Notes: a model not told the origin generated them from the letters alone. Counted from the first letter of the stretch, positions 1 through 5,650 are shown. The stretch is DNA of 6,204 bases from Nitrososphaera sp035547955 (GCA_035547955.1 DASZTR010000020.1:1-6204), one strand, 5' to 3'. Numbers and translations are program-made.

Positions 1-3
1 AAC

Positions 4-435
4 ATGATAATGAAGTCGAGGCCGGACAAGCACAAGACAATGGTCATAATAGTCGGCGAGCCGGGCCCGTCAGAAAAGGTAAAGGAGCTCTTGGTACAAG
101 GTGGAGTAAAGTCGGACATCATTGCCATCGATTCAGAGTCAAAGAACATAGGGCAGACAATCGATTATATTCACAGCGTGATAAGCAAAAAACCAAACCC
201 GCCTTTCATCTATTTTATCGCCTCCGTATGGCTGCACGACACATACAATATGACCGCCATTTCAAAGTTAAAGGGAATAAAGACACAATTCTATGGCGCA
301 CTCGACCATAGGCCGGTGCACGAGGTTGAGCAGGAAAAGTCGTATGATGCCCCGAAGAAGGGCGGCGAGTACTACAAGCGCAAGCTGACAAACAAGGCGG
401 TAGACGTCGTCCTCAACATAATTTTCCCAGATTGA
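4..435 (+). CDS. Hypothetical small alpha/beta protein, possibly 5'-partial
   Basis: I do not recognise this 143-residue protein. It reads as an alternating alpha/beta fold: a hydrophobic strand at about residues 12-18 (TMVIIVG) followed by a Gly/Pro loop, a second strand near 38-42 (DIIAI), a helix near 49-62, a third strand near 67-74 (PFIYFIAS), a fourth near 92-98 (KTQFYGA) and a C-terminal helix ending IIFPD. There is no signal peptide or clear membrane span. The first start codon in the window is ATG at 4, with a second ATG at 10, but the frame is open to the left edge, so the true start may lie outside the window. The charged lead-in before the first strand makes 4 or 10 plausible. It ends in TGA 57 nt before the tRNA gene. 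A nucleotide-binding or Rossmann-like role would be a guess from topology only. Confidence 0.7.
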   Translation: MIMKSRPDKHKTMVIIVGEPGPSEKVKELLVQGGVKSDIIAIDSESKNIGQTIDYIHSVISKKPNPPFIYFIASVWLHDTYNMTAISKLKGIKTQFYGALDHRPVHEVEQEKSYDAPKKGGEYYKRKLTNKAVDVVLNIIFPD

Positions 436-458
436 GGATAGTGGGATGAGGATATAAC

Positions 459-467
459 ATTTAATAC
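459..467 (+). promoter_or_regulatory. TATA-like box for the tRNA-Gly gene
   Basis: The AT-rich element ATTTAATAC is centred about 30 nt before the first base of the mature tRNA at 493. That is the distance expected for an archaeal TBP box driving a tRNA with a very short 5' leader. It lies in the 57-nt gap after the preceding stop codon. The call rests on position and composition only. Confidence 0.5.
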
Positions 468-532
468 CCTTGTCACTTTCGCTAGTCAAGGTGCGGTCAT
501 CGTCTAGTTTGGTCTAGGACGCTGGCCTTCCA

Positions 533-550
533 TGCGCGTTTCGTGGAGAA
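533..550 (+). other. tRNA-Gly intron 1 (18 nt, canonical 37/38 site)
   Basis: The flanks form a bulge-helix-bulge motif for archaeal splicing endonuclease. The anticodon stem (522-526 with 552-556) is the outer helix. CTTC (527-530) pairs with GGAG (545-548) as the four-base-pair central helix, including one T-G wobble. The two three-base bulges are C531-A532-T533 and A549-A550-A551. Cutting after the second base of each bulge releases exactly 533-550 and joins A37 to A38. The intron tip can form a short GCG/CGT stem (534-536 with 542-544). Confidence 0.85.
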
Positions 551-565
551 AGCCCGCGACCCGGG

Positions 566-597
566 ACCCAGTTTTTCAAAAGAAGATTGGGCGGGAG
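566..597 (+). other. tRNA-Gly intron 2 (32 nt, noncanonical T-arm site 53/54)
   Basis: A complete bulge-helix-bulge motif is visible. The outer helix is CGA (557-559) with TCG (599-601). The four-base-pair central helix is CCCG (560-563) with CGGG (592-595). The bulges are G564-G565-A566 and A596-G597-T598. The intron helix CCCAG/TTGGG (567-571 with 587-591) is capped by a further A/T-rich stem around an AAAA loop (578-581). Cutting after the second base of each bulge joins G53 to T54 and restores a perfect five-base-pair T stem. T-arm introns are known in some archaea; this assignment comes from folding by eye. Confidence 0.85.
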
Positions 598-618
598 TTC
601 GAATCCCGGTGACCGCAC

Positions 619-622
619 TTTT
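619..622 (+). terminator. Short T tract after tRNA-Gly
   Basis: TTTT starts two bases after the discriminator base. Archaeal RNA polymerase can terminate at short T runs, so this may end the tRNA transcript, but four T residues are a weak signal. Confidence 0.35.
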
Positions 623-630
623 GCAACTTC

Positions 631-640
631 CATATTACAT
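631..640 (+). promoter_or_regulatory. Candidate TATA box for the histidine kinase gene
   Basis: CATATTACAT is centred near 635, predicting a transcript start around 660, inside the palindrome at 656-674. A second AT-rich stretch at 668-680 could instead serve as the box and would start transcription near 700, just before GTG 706. The sequence alone does not decide between them. Confidence 0.35.
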
Positions 641-655
641 CCTCACTTTTCTTGG

Positions 656-674
656 CATTAACTCTGAGTTAATG
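656..674. promoter_or_regulatory. Perfect 19-nt palindrome, candidate operator
   Basis: CATTAACTC and GAGTTAATG are exact reverse complements around a single central T at 665. The element lies in the 88-nt gap between the tRNA-Gly gene and the histidine kinase, 31 nt before GTG 706. An AT-rich dyad of this size is typical of sites for dimeric helix-turn-helix regulators. Its overlap with the predicted transcript start or TATA region would suit repression. As RNA it would form a hairpin with a small loop, but no T tract follows, so a terminator role is less likely. Confidence 0.5.
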
Positions 675-705
675 TATTTCCACAAGCCACAAACACAAGT
701 CTTAA

Positions 706-2232
706 GTGCTTGACTGTCATTCTGTAAGTACATTCAGTAGGAAGATTCTATTGAAATTAAGGGCCAAACTTTCAGTTTCGTTTCTCCTGGTAGCCTTGGT
801 CATTGCTGCCGTGGGCAGCCTGGTCTTTCTAAACTCCAAGAGCATTGCAGATTCATTCAACATGATAGACAAAGGATACGTACCCCAGATCATCGCCCTG
901 CAGCAAATGCGGACGGACTCGATCACTGTCTACTCCAGGGCGCTAGAATACACCGTGGAGGAAAACCAAACAGAACTCCGGGATTACCTGTCCGAGATTG
1001 CCGGGGCAGAGCAGGATTTTAATTCGACATATCAATCGTTCGAGACCACCAGCTCGATCCAGGATCCGTATCAGGGTAACAACCAGCAGCAATCAATTAT
1101 ATCTCCCATAAAGCGGGACTGGAACGATTTTGTATCAAAATCCAAAGTCGTGATAAATCTTGTTGACGGCAAGGCCGATGACGAAACTGTTACTGACGCT
1201 AGGGAAGACATGGAACGGTCTCAAGAAAAGTTTAATTCTACAATTGAGGGCATCCTCAAGCACGAGGTAGGACAGAACCAGGCACTCCAGTCGGCCGTAG
1301 ACGGCGCGCAAAGTACATCTCTTATTTTAATCGTATCAGGTTTTGCAGCGGCAGCAATCTTTGCGATAACTTTGGGTAATTTTGTCGCCCGCAGGATATC
1401 TGCCCCGGTCTCGCGTTTGAGAAACGCGCTGGACGACCTTGTCCACGGCAAGTATGACACAGAGATCCTAAAGGCGCCTGCTGACGAGGTCGGAGATCTC
1501 GTCACCCACTTTGGAAACGTCCGGGAACAGTTGAAGGAGAAGGATCGAATGAAAGATGAATTCATCAACCTCGCCGCTCACGAGCTTCGCACGCCGGTGC
1601 TCCCGATAATCCTTACGGCAGAAGAACTCGCAGAGGAAATAGACGGTGACAGGACCAAGGACAAGATAGAGAGGATCCTGCGAAATGCCGGACGCCTGCA
1701 AAAGCTGACAAAAGACATCCTTGACGTTAGCAAGATAGAGAGCAACTCACTCAAGCTGCAAAAAGAAAAGACAGACATCAAGAATTTGGTTTCAGACATA
1801 GTCCAAGACGTGAGTCTTAAAATACAGGACGGCCAGGACATAAAGATTATCTGCGAATCTGCCCTGCCAGCAGGAATTCATGAAGTCCTGATCGACAGAG
1901 GGAGGATTAGTGAAGTGCTTGTCAATCTGTTGGATAACGCGATCAATTTTACAGACAAAGGAACAATAAGCGTAAGGCTCGAACAAGAGACAAAGCAATC
2001 GCGGGACTTTATCCAGATCAAAGTAACTGACACGGGAAGAGGGATAGACGAATCAATCAAGGACAGGCTGTTCCAGAAATTTGTGACAAAATCTGACAGG
2101 GCGAAAGGAACCGGCCTCGGGCTGTATATTTGCAAAGGGATCGTAGAGGCGCACGGCGGCAGGATAGGTGCAGAGAACAACAAGGATGGCAAGGGTGGTG
2201 CGACATTTACGGTAGAGCTGCCGATTGCCTAA
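706..2232 (+). CDS. Membrane sensor histidine kinase (HAMP-HisKA-HATPase_c)
   Basis: This 508-residue protein should be a membrane receptor that autophosphorylates on histidine in response to an external signal. It has membrane span 1 at about 22-42, an extracytoplasmic helical region at 43-203 rich in Gln/Asp/Glu (resembling four-helix-bundle sensors), span 2 at about 204-227, HAMP at 228-276, and a HisKA domain with the H-box AHELRTP and phosphoacceptor His292. The ATPase domain has an N box (VNLLDNAIN, Asn411), G1 box (DTGRGI, 442-447), F box (LFQKF, 455-459) and G2 box (GTGLGL, 468-473). All catalytic motifs are intact. GTG 706 is the longest reading. TTG 751 is a strong alternative: it follows AGGAAG (739-744) by six bases and gives the familiar kinase start MKLRAKLSVSFLLVALV. 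No response regulator lies nearby, so it is an orphan and the signal cannot be predicted. Confidence 0.93.
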   Translation: MLDCHSVSTFSRKILLKLRAKLSVSFLLVALVIAAVGSLVFLNSKSIADSFNMIDKGYVPQIIALQQMRTDSITVYSRALEYTVEENQTELRDYLSEIAGAEQDFNSTYQSFETTSSIQDPYQGNNQQQSIISPIKRDWNDFVSKSKVVINLVDGKADDETVTDAREDMERSQEKFNSTIEGILKHEVGQNQALQSAVDGAQSTSLILIVSGFAAAAIFAITLGNFVARRISAPVSRLRNALDDLVHGKYDTEILKAPADEVGDLVTHFGNVREQLKEKDRMKDEFINLAAHELRTPVLPIILTAEELAEEIDGDRTKDKIERILRNAGRLQKLTKDILDVSKIESNSLKLQKEKTDIKNLVSDIVQDVSLKIQDGQDIKIICESALPAGIHEVLIDRGRISEVLVNLLDNAINFTDKGTISVRLEQETKQSRDFIQIKVTDTGRGIDESIKDRLFQKFVTKSDRAKGTGLGLYICKGIVEAHGGRIGAENNKDGKGGATFTVELPIA

Positions 2233-2272
2233 AGGCTTGGCGTATATTGTTATCTCCTGACTCTGCGGCGCA

Positions 2273-2300
2273 TTTTTTTTCTCTTCGAGAAAAAGAGAAA
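2273..2300. terminator. Bidirectional terminator-like hairpin with T tracts between convergent genes
   Basis: An eight-base T run (2273-2280) leads into a hairpin of TTTTTCTC (2276-2283) and GAGAAAAA (2287-2294) around TTC. On the minus strand the A-rich arm and following bases read as T-rich tracts. It lies 40 nt after the kinase stop and just beyond the stop of the minus-strand LEA14-like gene, so T-rich termination signals are available in both directions. Confidence 0.5.
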
Positions 2301-2308
2301 TAGAAACC

Positions 2309-2803
2309 CTAAATCTCGTTGTTAAAGTCCCTTGTCGCGATGGTAAGGGTGGATTCGATCTCTGCAGAGCCACTTGCGCGCCACTTTATCGCGCTGGGGG
2401 CGTCTTTTATCTTGTTGTAAATGTCGGCCATTTTGTCGCTGTACTGGAAGGTAAAAGTGTCCGGCACCGGCACAGTCTGTCCCGCGAATATCGCCGGCCT
2501 GCCATTGAGCGGGACGTCCTCGTATGATAGGGTGTGCGTGCCTAGCGAAACGCCGTTGGCAAAGAGCTCATAGTCGATCTTGGATGTAGTTATCGTATCA
2601 TCGGTGGGGTTTTCTATCGCAAATGAAACCTTTATGTCCATGCTCTGGTCGGTCTGGTCATCTATTGTCACGTTTGCCAGACGCACGTTTATCTTGGTAA
2701 AGTCTGGCGCGTTTAGCGTAAAGATGAGTGGGATCATGATAATTGTGATGGCGACGGCGGCAATTACGCCGATGAGCACGGCTCTTCGCGGGCCTATGAG
2801 CAC
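2309..2803 (-). CDS. LEA14/WHy-type membrane-anchored protein
   Basis: This 164-residue protein has one N-terminal hydrophobic segment (about 8-30) and then a compact beta-rich domain. That domain resembles the LEA_2/WHy fold (late embryogenesis abundant 14): alternating strands around FAIENPTDDTITTSKIDYEL (61-80), the NP turn typical of the family, then ANGVSLG and a later strand SGSAEIESTLTIATRDF. The domain should sit outside the membrane with the N-terminus as anchor. WHy/LEA14 proteins in plants and bacteria are linked to desiccation and stress tolerance; the archaeal role is not established. GTG 2803 is supported by a minus-strand TATA-like element (2826-2836) about 27 nt upstream, fitting a leaderless transcript. 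The gene converges with the histidine kinase and diverges from the CopD-like gene. Confidence 0.8.
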   Translation of the reverse strand: MLIGPRRAVLIGVIAAVAITIIMIPLIFTLNAPDFTKINVRLANVTIDDQTDQSMDIKVSFAIENPTDDTITTSKIDYELFANGVSLGTHTLSYEDVPLNGRPAIFAGQTVPVPDTFTFQYSDKMADIYNKIKDAPSAIKWRASGSAEIESTLTIATRDFNNEI

Positions 2804-2825
2804 GGGCTAAGGTCTTCAGGGTGCG

Positions 2826-2836
2826 CATTAAAACCT
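2826..2836. promoter_or_regulatory. AT-rich promoter element shared by divergent LEA14-like and CopD-like genes
   Basis: CATTAAAACCT, read on the minus strand as AGGTTTTAATG, is about 27 nt upstream of GTG 2803, an excellent TATA distance for the LEA14-like gene. It is also in range to act on the plus strand, predicting a start near 2857, before GTG 2875. A second plus-strand candidate, AATAATATA near 2856-2864, would start transcription near 2885 and then imply a later start codon for the CopD-like gene. The divergent gap is only 71 nt. Confidence 0.45.
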
Positions 2837-2874
2837 TTCTTCACATAGCAGCATCAATAATATAGTGCCAGAGT

Positions 2875-3384
2875 GTGGTTCTGCTATTGGCTGTTGCGGA
2901 CGGCCTTGTCATGTGGGTCCACCTGATCTGTGCTTCAATATGGGTGGGAGGCTCTATCTTTATTGCAGCAGTCGCAGTGCCGGTGCTAAGGGCGCACACC
3001 AAGTCGCTTGAAGAGCTGGTTGGCCTGATGGTCAAGCTGGGCAGGCAGTTCAACAAGGTAACGGTACCCGCGTTTGCGATCCTCATTGCGTCCGGGATAT
3101 ACAATGCACGGTCGTTTATATCAGAGCCCGGCGCGCTGCTCGATTCTGCTTACGGCATCATCCTCCTGATAAAGATAATACTTGTGCTTGCGTCCGTTGG
3201 CGCGTACGTCGTCCACGTACGCGTACTGAACGCGGACATGGAGCGCAAGATCCTGTCCGGGAGCGCCGGTGCGCTGTACGTGCAGTCGGTGCGCTCGAAA
3301 ATAATCCACCTTGGAAGGATCATCGTCTTTTTGTCGGTAGGCATACTGCTTCTTGCGGCGCTCTTGAGCAGCGGCGGCTTTTAA
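2875..3384 (+). CDS. CopD-like four-helix integral membrane protein
   Basis: This protein of up to 169 residues has four predicted membrane helices, at about 11-37, 61-77, 92-117 and 145-165. Helix 1 carries the pattern MWVHLICASIWVGGSIF (His16, Trp23, Gly25-Gly26) and helix 2 ends in ILIASGIYNARS. Both resemble the copper-resistance D (CopD, PF05425) and related DUF families, where the His plus W-x-GG pattern recurs. Other histidines near membrane faces are His114 and His145. Metal or haem association is therefore possible but unproven; no copper chaperone or CopC neighbour is present. GTG 2875 gives the longest frame. TTG 2887 or ATG 2911 would leave helix 1 almost intact and fit the second TATA candidate. 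Its TAA overlaps the stop codon of the convergent rtcA gene. Confidence 0.75.
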   Translation: MVLLLAVADGLVMWVHLICASIWVGGSIFIAAVAVPVLRAHTKSLEELVGLMVKLGRQFNKVTVPAFAILIASGIYNARSFISEPGALLDSAYGIILLIKIILVLASVGAYVVHVRVLNADMERKILSGSAGALYVQSVRSKIIHLGRIIVFLSVGILLLAALLSSGGF

Positions 3385-4466
3385 GAATAACAGCTGCTGT
3401 CGCCCTCTATTGTTATCACAGCAGATTCTTTTTTGCCCGGTAAGGCGGCTGCTGTTGTTGTAGTAATACAGTACTTGAAGCCTGGCACAATCTGCGAGGC
3501 GACGTGCAGGTTCGTCCGCAGGTGCTCCGTTACTAACGATGTCCTGTACTTCGACACCCCACTTGCGAAGCACAGGGGCAGGACCAGCATATCCGCAAGG
3601 AAGGGGTCGACTGCGGCACCGGCAAGCGTGCTTTCCAGGTACCGCCTTGCGGCCTCCTGCCCCACCTGCTCGGCGCTCTTGTTCACCTCGCCTATAGAGT
3701 CGCCGCCGACAAATGGCCCGCCAAAATCAGACGCCGAGTATACCAGCATTGACGTGCCCGGCGACAGCGCAGTCTCAAACGATGCGGTATAGTTTGTGCA
3801 CTTTATCCCGTTCTTTTCAAGCGACACGAGCGCGGACGAGATCTGCCTCTCGGCCACGTGCTTTGGCAGCTGGCTGCAGACGCTCGTTATTTTGGGCGCG
3901 ACCGATCTGCCGTTTACAAACTCTACAGGCGCGGGCTTGCGGCACGGCTCTATTGTCGCCCTGACTACGCCTCCGCCCTTTGGGTAGTAGCCCCTCTTTA
4001 TGACGTCGAGTGAGAACTTGATCCCTGCGCTTCTGTACGCCGCTGATGCCACGTAGCGCAGGTAGTCGATAGTCGGGCTCGCCCTAACGTCGGTGCCGCC
4101 CGTTATCTCGATCTCGATGCCGTTTCCAGATAGCGAGACTGTAGGGATTGCCGCCATCAGTGTCAGTGATATGCTTCCGGCAGTGCCGATGTCTATCCTG
4201 CGCGGGCCGCCAGCGAACCTTGGAGAAGGCATAAAACGTACCCAGTCAGCCCCCACCTGCAAATTTTCAACGGTCGCGCCAAAGAGGGCCGAGACCACCT
4301 TTACCGCCGCAAGGTGCGATGGGCGCAGGCCGGGGTGTTCCCTCTTTGCCCTTATGCCTGTCACCTCTACAGGAGTGCCGGTCACTGCGGAAAGCGAGAT
4401 CGCGGTACGTAGTATCTGGCCCCCGCCTTCGCCCTGCGACCCGTCGATCCTAATGGCAGATTCCAT
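3381..4466 (-). CDS. rtcA: RNA 3'-terminal phosphate cyclase
   Basis: This 361-residue protein matches the RTC family (usually about 340 residues), which uses ATP to turn RNA 3'-phosphates into 2',3'-cyclic phosphates through a covalent histidine-AMP intermediate. Visible marks are the N-terminal signature IDGSQGEGGGQILRTAISLS (7-26), GTAGS (94-98), the family motif RGYYPKGGG (158-166), an insert-domain region at about 180-275, and VTEHLRTNLHV (312-322), whose His315 matches the adenylated histidine by position. I chose ATG 4466 because MESAIRIDGSQGEGG starts as family members do; a 24-residue upstream extension (from 4538) is basic and would span the likely promoter. GATATAG (4500-4508, minus) suggests a short leader. 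RtcA ends are substrates for RtcB-type ligases, but the physiological role in archaea is unsettled. Its close relative Rcl1 lacks cyclase activity; the retained His argues for an active enzyme. Confidence 0.95.
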   Translation of the reverse strand: MESAIRIDGSQGEGGGQILRTAISLSAVTGTPVEVTGIRAKREHPGLRPSHLAAVKVVSALFGATVENLQVGADWVRFMPSPRFAGGPRRIDIGTAGSISLTLMAAIPTVSLSGNGIEIEITGGTDVRASPTIDYLRYVASAAYRSAGIKFSLDVIKRGYYPKGGGVVRATIEPCRKPAPVEFVNGRSVAPKITSVCSQLPKHVAERQISSALVSLEKNGIKCTNYTASFETALSPGTSMLVYSASDFGGPFVGGDSIGEVNKSAEQVGQEAARRYLESTLAGAAVDPFLADMLVLPLCFASGVSKYRTSLVTEHLRTNLHVASQIVPGFKYCITTTTAAALPGKKESAVITIEGDSSCYS

Positions 4467-4499
4467 GTACTGATGATGACGACGGTTTTTACAACTGCT

Positions 4500-4508
4500 C
4501 CTATATCT
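4500..4508 (-). promoter_or_regulatory. Candidate TATA box for rtcA
   Basis: Read on the minus strand this is AGATATAGG, preceded by an A run. Its centre is about 38 nt before ATG 4466, predicting a leader of roughly ten bases. No Shine-Dalgarno sequence lies next to the ATG, which fits a near-leaderless transcript. Confidence 0.45.
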
Positions 4509-4541
4509 TTTTTTAGCTGTTGAAAAAAGAATATGCAAGCG

Positions 4542-4577
4542 GGCAAAACCCCTTTAGGGCTTTGCCGAGCTGTTTTT
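4542..4577 (+). other. Hairpin followed by T run before the F420 oxidoreductase
   Basis: GGCAAA (4542-4547) pairs with TTTGCC (4561-4566). After one A-C mismatch the stem continues as CCC (4549-4551) with GGG (4557-4559) around CTTTA. A five-base T run follows at 4573-4577. It has the shape of an intrinsic terminator reading rightward, yet the only thing upstream on that strand is antisense to rtcA. It could stop antisense transcription, act as a leader structure of the downstream gene, or mean nothing. It abuts the start codons at 4576 and 4585. Confidence 0.35.
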
Positions 4578-5590
4578 GGTGGCATTGGTCAGAGCTTCAT
4601 TCATGGTGGCGCACGAGCAGGTAAACCCAAGAGACCTGCTAAAAGACGTGGCATTGATGGACGAAAACTGCCTTGAGCTGTGCTGGTCAAGCGACCACTA
4701 TATGCCTTGTTCGCACACTGGCGGGTCAGCCGGGGCGACGTGGCCATGGCTTGGGGCCGCGCTTGTCCGCACCGACGACATACAGGTAGGCACATCCGTC
4801 ACGGCGCCGATCCTGCGCTATAACCCGGCAATCGTCACCCAGGTGTTCGCCACGATTGACAGCATGTTTCCAGGCAGGACGTTTCTTACGGTAGGGACCG
4901 GCGAGTCGCTCAAAAGTCCCCACCGGCAACAAGTGGCCACCATATCCAGAGAGGTTTGGAAGGTTGAGCGAGGCGGTACAGGTAATCAAAAAGCTCTGGA
5001 GCGAGGACTGGTTGGATTTTGAAGGCATGTACTATAGCCTGAAAAAGTCGAACCTGTACACCAAGCCAGAGACCAAAGTGCCTCTCTACATAGCGGCTCT
5101 TGGTAGGCAATCGGCAGAGCTCACAAGGGCAGAGGGCGACGGGCTTGTGACTAACGAGCTTGACCCGAGCCTAATTAGGGAGCGGCTGTTCCCGGCGTTT
5201 GAGCAGGGAGCAAGTAAGGCTGGCAAAGACCCAAGCTCGATGCCAAAGGCGGTGTTCGTACCCGCCTCGTACGACGAGGACAGACAAAAGGCGCTGCAGT
5301 CGATTGCCTATTGGAGGGGTTCTACGATAAAGGCGTTTTTCAACGTCGACTATCCCGATCCGCGCGACATAGAGGAAGACGGCAAGGTGGTCGGGAACGA
5401 CACGTTCGAAAAGATGGCACTTGTGATATCGAACGCGGAAGAGGGGTGGATAAATAAATTGCAAAAGTACGTCGACCTTGGCGTTACCGAGATAGTACTT
5501 ATCAATTCCAGCCCGGACAAGGCCAAGCTGATAGAGATGGTGGCCGAACAAATAACCCCGCGCTCGAAGAAGGCTCAGGTGGGCATATGA
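4576..5590 (+). pseudogene. Frameshifted F420-dependent LLM-class oxidoreductase (G6PDH/FGD-like family)
   Basis: Two overlapping frames together make one luciferase-fold, F420-dependent oxidoreductase of about 334 residues, a normal family length. The first frame gives FMVAHEQVNPRDLL, the cofactor motif SSDHY, a TIM-barrel strand IQVGTSVTAPILRYNP and FPGRTFLTVGTGESL. The second resumes with VPTGNKWPPYPERFGRLSEA, then VIKKLWSEDWLDFEG, PLYIAALG, GDGLVTNELD and a C-terminal LGVTEIVLINSSPDK. The switch lies at 4909-4918, at CTC-AAAA-GTC. Frame 1 read on past it is nonsense to a stop at 5020-5022. Family members usually read ESLNEVP there, so two bases seem to be missing. The motif SDHxxPW ends in Cys rather than Trp, and a Gly before the WSSDH strand is also Cys, both possible signs of decay. 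The start is uncertain: TTG 4576, TTG 4585 (fits family length best) or ATG 4603. A sequencing error or programmed shift remains possible. Confidence 0.85.
4909..4918 (+). other. Frameshift point in the F420 oxidoreductase gene
   Basis: Frame 1 is meaningful through CTC 4909-4911 and AAA 4912-4914. The second frame is meaningful from GTC 4916. Moving one base forward, or restoring two missing bases within the AAAA run (4912-4915), joins the halves. A CCCC run follows at 4918-4921. Confidence 0.8.
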
Positions 5591-5628
5591 TAGACGCAGA
5601 AGCGTAGTAACCAGAAAGAAAATGTCTT

Positions 5629-5638
5629 GTTTAAATTA
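5629..5638 (+). promoter_or_regulatory. TATA box for nadM
   Basis: GTTTAAATTA, preceded by an A-rich stretch that could serve as a TFB-recognition element, is centred 29 nt before GTG 5663. That spacing predicts a start at or within a few bases of the start codon, so nadM probably has its own, possibly leaderless, transcript. The rest of the 72-nt gap after the broken oxidoreductase holds only a small ACGC/GCGT stem (5594-5605). Confidence 0.55.
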
Positions 5639-5650
5639 GCGCCCGCGCAA

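Larger units (their letters stand above)
493..617 (+). tRNA. tRNA-Gly (anticodon UCC) with two introns
   Basis: The acceptor strands GCGGTCA (493-499) and TGACCGC (610-616) pair over seven base pairs, with discriminator A at 617. The D arm is 502-520, with stem GTCT/GGAC. The anticodon stem 5' strand CTGGC is 522-526, and the loop begins C-T-TCC-A at 527-532, giving anticodon UCC at 529-531. Read straight through, the T arm does not fold: the bases just before TTCGAAT do not pair with CCCGG at 605-609. Removing 533-550 and 566-597 repairs both arms: A38 and stem GCCCG (551-556), a four-base variable loop (557-560), T stem CCGGG (561-565), T loop TTCGAAT (598-604) and CCCGG (605-609). The mature tRNA would be 75 nt. 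The anticodon stem keeps one T-C mismatch (positions 28/42). CCA is not encoded. T4 at 619-622 may end transcription. Confidence 0.93.

Noticed and set aside
681..698. Three CACAA copies (681, 688, 694) before the histidine kinase
   Set aside because: The units are five bases with unequal spacing of 7 and 6. This is common in A/C-rich leader sequence and too weak to call a binding array.
1221..2192. Several minus-strand open frames within the histidine kinase gene
   Set aside because: All are shadows of the kinase, whose HAMP, HisKA and ATPase motifs are complete on the plus strand.
3121..3573. Minus-strand open frame spanning the 3' ends of the CopD-like gene and rtcA
   Set aside because: Its composition (many Arg, Gln, Tyr) is that of an out-of-frame reading and it overlaps two better-supported genes.
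3433..3964. Plus-strand open frames opposite rtcA (3433-3792, 3713-3964, 4093-4473)
   Set aside because: They lie antisense to a strongly supported rtcA gene, have low-complexity Pro/Ser/Arg composition, and show no family motifs or ribosome sites.
493..4466. A functional link between the two-intron tRNA and rtcA as an RNA-splicing locus
   Set aside because: The two are over 2.7 kb apart on opposite strands with unrelated genes between. Archaeal tRNA exon joining is attributed to RtcB and needs no RtcA, so proximity is probably chance.
4467..4538. N-terminal 24-residue extension of rtcA from 4538
   Set aside because: The extension is not family-like, overlaps the likely promoter, and ATG 4466 gives the expected RTC N-terminus.
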